A DNA stretch of 13,991 bases from Chloroflexota bacterium (lineage in GTDB: Bacteria; Chloroflexota; Anaerolineae; Anaerolineales; Villigracilaceae). The position numbers and the translations under genes were made by a program. Shown in pieces: positions 5,951 to 11,710 of the stretch. The stretch lies in assembly GCA_021796315.1 (NCBI GenBank), contig JAJYOH010000089.1:1-13991 (forward strand), read 5' to 3'. The notes beneath the pieces are model-generated. The model was given only the letters and a program-made list of their open reading frames with translations. It made no database searches and had not been told where the DNA came from. Each line of letters starts with the position of its first letter. The stretch's first letter is position 1.

Positions 5951-7101
5951 CAGTAAAACAGATTATCTCTCCACAAAACCTTCGGAGTATCCCCACGCCT
6001 TCTGATATCCAGGAACAAATCGAACGCCGACGCGAGCGCGCCCGCGCGGAAATTCTCAAGATCGCCAACAAAGGCAGTCATCCCGTTTTTAGTTTATTCG
6101 AGGTTAGCTCCGTTTCGGGACGCGCCTACCGCGTTGAAATCCGTTCGCTGGATGAACTGCAAAACTCCTGCACCTGCCCAGATTATAAAAACAATCTGAT
6201 CGGCACATGCAAACACATCGAAGGCGTGCTGATTTCCCTTGAAAAGGAACATGGCAAGAAACTCAGGAAACTTGCGGAGGAACGTCCGCACGGGACGCAA
6301 ATCTATTTGCATCACGGGATGGATGTCACCGCGCGCGTTGCCCTTCCTCTCCCTGACCGCACCCCCGTCAAAGATTTACTTAACCGCTATTTCGATCCTT
6401 CTGGACTTTTGGTTGGTTCGCCGCTCCTGGCCTTGCCTTCGCTGTTAGCCGCCATCGAAAACCTTGCAGCGCGCGAACGTCCCCTGGTCAACCTGACGGA
6501 AGCCGTGCGCGAGCATCTTGCTCTCTTGCAAGACCGCGAAGAAGTGGCCCAACAAAAAGAATGGTTCCTCGATCAGGTCAAACGCGGACGCCGCATCTTC
6601 GATGTTCTCTCCACTAAACTGTATCCCTATCAGGAACAAGGCGCAATGCACCTCGCCTTTGGCCGCCGCGCCATGCTTGCCGATGACATGGGACTTGGCA
6701 AAACCGTGCAGGCGATTGCCGCCGCCGCACTCTTAAAGGAAATGCGCGATATCCAAAAGGTGGTCACCATCTGTCCCGCCTCGTTGAAACATCAATGGGC
6801 GCGTGAGATTCGCCGCTTCACATCCTTATCCGTCACCGTCGTCGAAGGCAACCTCGAAGCCCGCCGCGACCACTACCGCGACTCCTCCTTCTTCAAGATC
6901 ATCAACTACGAACTCGTCGAGCGCGGACATCTGCCAGCCGAGCTATCTCAAAGGTTATCCCAGGTTCGGGATTTAACCGCCCAGCCCGAAGTCGGGGAAG
7001 AAGCGGTTCCCCTGTCCGCGCAGACGGGAAAGACGTTGCTGGAGTTTGTGCGAGAATTGGTCGAGTTGGCAAGGGAACAAACGGTTAAAATGGGGCTGTA
7101 A
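5950..7101 (+). pseudogene. SWIM-finger SNF2-type helicase, internally deleted
   Basis: The frame is open from the stop at 5947 to TAA at 7099. It has no ATG/GTG/TTG start at the expected 5' end; coding-like sequence begins about IPTPSDIQEQIERRRERARA near 5989, so the start is lost or non-canonical. A SWIM zinc finger (CTCP...CKH; Cys at 6169, 6175, 6208, His at 6214) is followed by the SNF2 N-terminal region, the Q-motif-like YPYQEQGAMHL and Walker A ADDMGLGKT (6679-6705). Motif Ia-like VVTICPASLKHQW and KIINYELV (to about 6918) follow. SNF2 proteins then need the DEAQ/DEAH Walker B, the SAT motif and a whole second RecA lobe; none is present. Instead about 60 residues of unplaced sequence end the frame. 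About two-thirds of the motor has therefore been removed in frame, and it should not remodel or translocate on DNA. Confidence 0.75.
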
Positions 7102-7114
7102 GGAGCAAGAAAAA

Positions 7115-8290
7115 ATGACCCAAAATTCATTGCTTATCCGTTCGCTTACATTGAAAAACATCCTGTCCTATGGCGTGGAAGGTTGTGATATTGCATTGAG
7201 TCCCCTCAATGTTTTCATTGGACCAAACGGCTCAGGTAAATCCAACCTGATTGAGGCAATCGTTTTACTGCGTTCATCTGCAAATGGTTTACGCGAGACA
7301 GTGCGTGCAGGCGGCGGCATAAGCGAATGGATTTGGAAAGGCGGCTCTCAGGGCGCGGCTGTGATTAACGCAGTGATCAGCAATCCCCTGGGTAGTCAAC
7401 CTTTGAGGCATATGCTCGCGTTTCGTTCTGAACAACAAACCTTTCGGTTGGACGATGAGCGTATTGAAAATGAAAAACCCTATTCAGGTAAGGACAAGCC
7501 TTATTTCTATTATCACTATCAACAAGGGCGGCCAGTTTTGAATGTGAAAGAGGAACAGCGAGGCCTTTCACAAGAACATGTCCAGCCGGATGTTTCGATC
7601 CTTGTTCAACGCCGCGATCCTGAGACATATCCAGAAATTTCCTATCTGGCAAGTGTGTATGAAAAAATCCGCATTTATCATGAATGGGCTTTTGGGCGAA
7701 ACGCAATCTTTCGTGAACCACAAAAAGCGGATATGCGTAATGACCGCCTGGAAGAAGACTTCTCCAACCTGGGCTTATTTTTAAACCGCCTGCGTCGTAA
7801 TCCAAAAGCCAAGAACGCTTTGCTTGCCGCATTACGCGATTTATACGACGGCTTGGATGATTTTGATGTAAGCGTTGAAGGTGGCACGGTGCAGGTTTTT
7901 TTCACCGAAGGCAATTTTACCATTCCCGCCACTCGGCTTTCAGACGGTACCCTTCGCTACCTGTGCCTGCTTGCAATTTTATGCGACCCTGAACCGCCGC
8001 CGTTGGTTTGTATTGAAGAGCCTGAATTGGGTTTACATCCCGACATTCTTCCCAAACTGGCAGATTTAATGATTGCGATGTCGGAACACGCACAATTGAT
8101 CGTCACAACCCATTCCGATATTTTAGTGGACGCGCTGACCGAACAACCTGAATCTGTCCTGGTCTGCGAAAAGCATGATGGACAATCCATCATTCAGCGT
8201 CTTGACGCGCAAAAATTGGCAGGATGGCTGGAGAAATATCGCCTCGGCGAATTGTGGACCCGCGGTGAGTTGGGAGGAACGCGCTGGTGA
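7115..8290 (+). CDS. AAA_21/RecF-SMC-like ATPase, partner of DUF4276 protein
   Basis: ATG at 7115 has AAGGAG 8 nt upstream; an in-frame extension from 7046 lies inside the preceding frame and is rejected. The 391-residue protein has an ABC-type ATPase core: Walker A GPNGSGKS (36-43), a middle insertion of about 200 residues, a signature-like LSDGTLRYL (275-283), Walker B plus D-loop LVCIEEPELGLHP (297-309) and the switch His in TTHSD (333). This is the OLD/RecF-type arrangement seen in many two-gene anti-phage modules. Its stop overlaps the start of the DUF4276 gene (GTGA), so the two are translationally coupled and probably form one complex. It is likely an ATP-driven sensor or DNA-bound clamp that controls the partner. 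All ATPase motifs look intact. Confidence 0.85.
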   Translation: MTQNSLLIRSLTLKNILSYGVEGCDIALSPLNVFIGPNGSGKSNLIEAIVLLRSSANGLRETVRAGGGISEWIWKGGSQGAAVINAVISNPLGSQPLRHMLAFRSEQQTFRLDDERIENEKPYSGKDKPYFYYHYQQGRPVLNVKEEQRGLSQEHVQPDVSILVQRRDPETYPEISYLASVYEKIRIYHEWAFGRNAIFREPQKADMRNDRLEEDFSNLGLFLNRLRRNPKAKNALLAALRDLYDGLDDFDVSVEGGTVQVFFTEGNFTIPATRLSDGTLRYLCLLAILCDPEPPPLVCIEEPELGLHPDILPKLADLMIAMSEHAQLIVTTHSDILVDALTEQPESVLVCEKHDGQSIIQRLDAQKLAGWLEKYRLGELWTRGELGGTRW

Positions 8291-8892
8291 AAGTCACAAT
8301 TTATGTTGAAGGCGGTGGTGATAGTAAATATCAGCATATCCAATGCCGCCGGGGATTTCGGAAACTGATTGAAAAGTCTGGCCTTGCGGGAAAAATGCCT
8401 AGCATTTTTGCCTGCGGTGGACGCAATGCAGCATTTGACGATTTCAAAACTGCGATGAATTCCAAGTCGCCAACGGACTACCCCATGCTGTTGGTAGACA
8501 GCGAAGATCCAATTGCGGAAAACATTACTCCTTGGAATCACCTCAGAACCCGCGACGGATGGGTTCCACCCAACGCCATTTTCGATGAACAAGCTCAATT
8601 GATGGTTACTTGCATGGAAACTTGGATCATGGCTGACCACGCCACCCTGCGTAATGTTTTCGGCGCGGATTTGCAAGAGAACGCTTTGTTGCCAGAAACT
8701 AACCTGGAACAATACGACCGCTATCGAATACAACAGGCTTTGGAACACGCTACTCGTAACTGCAAAAATAAGGCATATAAAAAAGGAAAACGGTCATTTC
8801 AGGTTTTGGAAGCTGTCAATCCAAGTGCGCTCAAACAGCGGTTATCCTATTTCAGGCGTTTTATTGAAACGCTTGAAAATCATCTCCGTTGA
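8287..8892 (+). CDS. DUF4276 family protein, TOPRIM-like putative nuclease
   Basis: A GTG start overlaps the ATPase stop. The 201-residue protein begins KVTIYVEGGGDSK, with Glu8 at the end of a first beta strand, and has an acidic cluster DSED (71-74) at the end of a later strand (MLLVDSED). This Glu plus D-x-E pattern is that of TOPRIM folds in topoisomerases, primases and OLD nucleases. The block MVTCMETWIMADHATLRNVFG (106-126) is characteristic of DUF4276. The C-terminus is basic. TOPRIM partners of such ATPases cut nucleic acid when released or activated (for example AriB in PARIS, although that protein belongs to DUF4435). The catalytic assignment here is inference from motif spacing. 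No truncation is visible. Confidence 0.8.
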   Translation: MKVTIYVEGGGDSKYQHIQCRRGFRKLIEKSGLAGKMPSIFACGGRNAAFDDFKTAMNSKSPTDYPMLLVDSEDPIAENITPWNHLRTRDGWVPPNAIFDEQAQLMVTCMETWIMADHATLRNVFGADLQENALLPETNLEQYDRYRIQQALEHATRNCKNKAYKKGKRSFQVLEAVNPSALKQRLSYFRRFIETLENHLR

Positions 8893-8910
8893 TGAGGCGA
8901 TATCCCCAAA

Positions 8911-9540
8911 ATGCCCCGCCTTCTCCTCGCCCCCGCGGGCCACGACAAGACCCAATTGGTCATCGAGCAAATCCGCGCCCGCGAATCCGACCCGCCGCAA
9001 CATGTCCGCCGCATCGTCTCCAAAACCAAAACCCCGCGCGCTCCCGCCTGGCTGGTGGGGCGACTCGTCCACGAAGCCATCCGCCGCTGGCATTTCCCCG
9101 ATGATGATTTTGAGAACTTCCTAAAACCCTTCGCCCTCGAATCAGGATTGACTGATCCCAAAGAAATCCACGCCGCCATTCAAGAATCACGCCGCCTGTT
9201 GGAACGTTTGCGCGCCCATCCCCTCTTCGCCGAACTCAACGCCGCCGAACGCCATCACGAAGTCCGCTATGATTTGCCCAATGAGCGCGGCATCATGGAT
9301 TTACTTTATCGCACCGAAGCAGGCTGGTTTATCATTGACTTCAAAACTGACGAAGTGCGAAGCGACGCCGAAGCGCAATCCGCCATCAGCGTGAACGGGT
9401 ACGACCATCAGGTGGAGCGCTATGCCCAGGCAATCGGCGACCAACTCAAGGTCCGCGCTGAGCCGAGTCGAAGCGCCCAGGCAAAGACGCGGCTCGTCTT
9501 CCTGAACATGAAAGACGGTATCGCAATCTTCGATCTGTAG
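8911..9540 (+). pseudogene. Chimeric remnant: AddB/UvrD-like N-terminus joined to RecB-type nuclease domain
   Basis: The 209-residue frame opens MPRLLLAPAGHDKTQLVIEQIR, the start of a helicase/nuclease protein with a Walker-A-like loop (GHDKT, with Asp where Gly is usual). After about residue 33 it passes straight into the C-terminal nuclease of an AddA/RecB-like protein. The nuclease motifs are complete: His54 (GRLVHEAIRRW), Glu117, Asp130 (GIMD), Asp143-Phe-Lys145 (IIDFKTD) and Gln167xxxTyr171 (QVERY). Full-length AddA or AddB proteins exceed 1000 residues, so the motor domains are gone, most simply by an in-frame deletion between neighbouring addB and addA genes. A weak GAGG lies 12 nt before the ATG. 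The residual nuclease could still fold and cut DNA. It is listed as a pseudogene because of the chimera, though a functional mini-nuclease cannot be ruled out. Confidence 0.65.
9455..9476. repeat. Short inverted-repeat insertion in nuclease reading frame
   Basis: GCGCTGAGCCGAGTCGAAGC is flanked by complementary 5-nt ends (GCGCT at 9455-9459, AGCGC at 9472-9476). It encodes AEPSRSA between the QLKV and TRLVFLN strands, where the nuclease fold needs only a short turn. The motif resembles dispersed CTTCGACT...CTCAGC elements that I recall from several bacterial phyla. No second good copy is seen in this window. Confidence 0.35.
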
Positions 9541-9549
9541 GAGAATCCC

Positions 9550-10929
9550 ATGTCAGCATCAAAAACAGTTTATCAAATCAAAGTCACATTAAACGATTCC
9601 AAACCGCTCATCTGGCGCAGGATTTTGGTGGCAAATACGACCACGTTAATTCAATTGCACACCATTTTGCAGACCGTCATGGGCTGGGATGACTATCACC
9701 TGCACATGTTCACCATCAACGATCAAATTTATGGCAACCCTGAGGATGATGAGTATGGGGATATGGGAACAAAAAATGAAACCCGCTTCAAATTGAATCA
9801 ACTCGTCGGACGTGAGGGCTTCAAGTTTCGCTACGAATATGACTTTGGCGACAGTTGGCTGCATGACTTGATTGTCGAAAAAATCCTGCTAACAGAAGAG
9901 GGCGTGCGTTATCCAGTTTGTATTGCGGGCAAGCGCGCCTGTCCGCCCGAAGATTCAGGCGGCGTTGGGGGATATGAGGAGATTTTAGAAGCGAGAGCCA
10001 ATCCCAAACATCCCCAGCACAGAGAGTACAAGGAATGGATTGGCGAAAATTTCGACCCCGAGCGCTTCGATCTAAATGAAGTGAATGAAAGACTGCGTCA
10101 TCCACGCAAGAGCAGGGAAACAGATGAGCAGGATTTTTATCAGCCCGTGAAAGTTGACAGTCTATCTGCTGGGAAGATAGCGGCTTGGGAGAATGGGCTG
10201 ACCAAAGATCAACTTGCCTCGGCTGACTCGCTGGCTGTGCGGCGGGATATGGTTACGTTTTTGAATTATTTGAAAAATAATCGCGTTGTCGGCACACAGT
10301 CCACTGGGAATCTGCCGCTTAAAGATGTGCGCGCTGTTTGCGCCAAATTCGTCAACCCGCCTGTGCTCGATGAAAAACATGGAGACAAGGTTTATAAACT
10401 ACACAGTGAAGATGATGTCTGGCAGTTGTCTTTCCTCCATACACTTGCTAATACAAGTATGCTTGCGGTTGGCGGGCAAGCTCGTATCTGGAAGATAACG
10501 CAAGAAGGTGAGTTCTTTTTGAATTTCACCGACCCGATTCAGATTAGTTTCATGCTTTCCGCCTGGTGGCATCTGATGGACTGGAGGATGGCGTTTCCCG
10601 TCTCGGGCTTGAGTCGAGGCTTGCCGAGCGATTTCAATAAAATCACTCTGAAGAGCCTGCTGGAATTACCCGTTGGCAAATCAATCTCCTACGAACCGTT
10701 CGCCGATCAATTGATCAAAGAGACGCGCTTTACCTGGCCCAGCTCCGATCAAACTTTTGTGAACAGCACCATGCGCTCTGCCATTGCGCGCATGGTGCTA
10801 TACCCCTTGGCTGATTTTGGCATCCTTGAGTACGAGAACAAAGAAAGAACAAGCGATGGGTACAAGTCAAAGTATCTTGCTGAAATTCGTTTGACATTGT
10901 TTGGAAAAGGGTTGCTGGAAACCTTGTAA
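9550..10929 (+). CDS. pRiA4b ORF-3-like protein with long C-terminal extension
   Basis: ATG at 9550 follows TAGGAG by 7 nt. The 459-residue protein has an N-terminal plasmid pRiA4b ORF-3 domain at about 5-185: YQIKVTLNDSKPLIWRRILV, LHTILQTVMGWDDYHLHMF, YEYDFGDSWLHDLIVEKI and CPPEDSGGVGGYEEIL are its hallmark blocks. This family is common on plasmids and IS elements and has no settled function. Residues from about 190 to 459 form an additional region that I do not recognise; it contains a Trp-rich stretch (AWWHLMDWRMAF) and a C-terminal segment resembling a winged-helix-like fold (RSAIARMVLYPLADFGILEYE). No frame damage is visible. It is followed after 1 nt by the DUF2293 gene, so the two are likely co-transcribed. 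Confidence 0.75.
   Translation: MSASKTVYQIKVTLNDSKPLIWRRILVANTTTLIQLHTILQTVMGWDDYHLHMFTINDQIYGNPEDDEYGDMGTKNETRFKLNQLVGREGFKFRYEYDFGDSWLHDLIVEKILLTEEGVRYPVCIAGKRACPPEDSGGVGGYEEILEARANPKHPQHREYKEWIGENFDPERFDLNEVNERLRHPRKSRETDEQDFYQPVKVDSLSAGKIAAWENGLTKDQLASADSLAVRRDMVTFLNYLKNNRVVGTQSTGNLPLKDVRAVCAKFVNPPVLDEKHGDKVYKLHSEDDVWQLSFLHTLANTSMLAVGGQARIWKITQEGEFFLNFTDPIQISFMLSAWWHLMDWRMAFPVSGLSRGLPSDFNKITLKSLLELPVGKSISYEPFADQLIKETRFTWPSSDQTFVNSTMRSAIARMVLYPLADFGILEYENKERTSDGYKSKYLAEIRLTLFGKGLLETL
10765..10799. repeat. 12-bp perfect inverted repeat inside the pRiA4b-like gene
   Basis: AGCACCATGCGC (10765-10776) and GCGCATGGTGCT (10788-10799) are exact complements separated by 11 nt. The sequence encodes STMRSAIARMVL, which reads as ordinary protein, so the hairpin may be a coincidence of codons or a selected RNA/DNA structure. 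Confidence 0.5.
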
Positions 10930-10930
10930 C

Positions 10931-11539
10931 ATGGACTTGAAAGTCTTCATCACCAACAGAGATTCAACCTGTGATGAATGCGGCGAGCATTTGGGACATG
11001 GCGCCTGGATCACGCTGGTCGAGGGCACAGGAGCGCTCTGTCTTTCGTGCGCCGATTTGGATCATCTCGTTTTCCTCCCATCAGGCGACGCGGCGCTGAC
11101 CCGACGCTCAGACAAGTATTCCACATTATCAGCAGTCGTCTTGAAATGGAGCCGCGCCCGCAAACGCTACGAGCGGCAAGGGCTGTTGGTGGAAGAGGCC
11201 GCACTCCAGCGCGCCGAGCAGGAATGTTTGGATGACGCCGAATTGCGCGCCCGCCAAAGTGAGCGTGTGGCTGAGCGCCGCGTGGAACTTGACCAGGAGT
11301 ATGTGTCGCGCTTTGCAGAACGGGTGCGCGAGTTGTTTCCCAATTGTCCCGCTGGACGCGAACAAATTATTGCCGAACATGCCTGCCAAAAATACAGCGG
11401 ACGGCTGGGACGTTCCGCGGATGCAAAGAACCTGGATGAGAAATCCATTTTGGTGGGCGGCCCGTTTCGTAGCTTGGAAAGAATTCCGAAATCTGTTGCC
11501 ATTCGGCATACTTCAGGTCGGTCGGGTAGGTTTGGGTGA
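10931..11539 (+). pseudogene. DUF2293-domain protein, 3' end replaced by IS sequence
   Basis: ATG at 10931 begins 1 nt after the previous stop. The first ~170 residues look genuine: a zinc-ribbon-like pair (Cys14, Cys17, Cys37, Cys40), a basic/acidic helical middle (70-125), and the DUF2293 core RVRELFPNCPAGREQIIAEHACQKYSGRLGRS. DUF2293 proteins continue for another helix of roughly 25-30 residues after the LDE motif. Here, from about residue 171 (nt 11441), the frame reads antisense into an IS5-type transposase gene and ends in 32 unrelated residues (GGPFRSLERIPKS...). The gene is thus truncated in its last conserved helix. Function of the family is unknown to me; the zinc ribbon suggests nucleic-acid or protein binding. 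Confidence 0.7.
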
Positions 11540-11584
11540 ATATGGACATTCCCCAATCTTACTCGACCACTTTTAAAACGCTCT
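11441..11584 (-). mobile_element. IS5-family insertion sequence remnant (transposase N-terminus)
   Basis: On the minus strand ATG at 11549 begins MSIFTQTYPTDLKYAEWQQISEFFPSYETGRPPKW, which matches the N-terminal domain (DUF4096-like) of IS5-group transposases: Y-P-T/S-D-L, then a W, then a GRP-x-K/W motif. Only about 36 residues remain before the sequence turns into the DUF2293 gene at about 11441-11444. Upstream, 11550-11584 (AGAGCGTTTTAAAAGTGGTC...) would be the IS end; it abuts TTAG, which fits the YTAR target preference of IS5 itself. No partner terminal repeat is seen, so the other end of the IS is gone and the element cannot move by itself. Confidence 0.65.
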
Positions 11585-11701
11585 CTAAGGCGGATCAGCA
11601 AAAATGAGATCTATGGAATTATCAGGAATCTCTTTAGACAGCGCTTCAAGCGCATCGCCCCAGATTATTTTGTGATTTTCTTTTTCAAATACTTGTATCA
11701 T
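11585..11701 (-). pseudogene. DNA methyltransferase N-terminal fragment, cut inside the DPPY motif
   Basis: A 38-residue frame starts at ATG 11701, 9 nt after the dnaE stop on the same strand. It reads MIQVFEKENHKIIWGDALEA, then LSKEIPDNSIDLIFADPP, and stops at TAG. This is the N-terminus of an N6-adenine or N4-cytosine DNA methyltransferase of the type in which GDALE...L..IPD.SIDLIF.DPPY begins the protein. The catalytic DPPY is interrupted exactly after CCTTA, where the IS5-like sequence begins; the original codon was presumably TAT/TAC for Tyr. Only the start of the enzyme remains, so it is inactive. A downstream partner endonuclease, if any, has been lost. Confidence 0.7.
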
Positions 11702-11710
11702 ATCAATTAC

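Noticed and set aside
10602..10628. Inverted repeat CTCGG...CCGAG as another inserted element
   Set aside because: Only 5-bp arms and a weak similarity to the element at 9455; compatible with ordinary coding sequence.
11367..11440. Continuation of the transposase frame beyond GRPPKW
   Set aside because: This part is antisense to conserved DUF2293 sequence and does not resemble a transposase; the true transposase part ends at about 11444.
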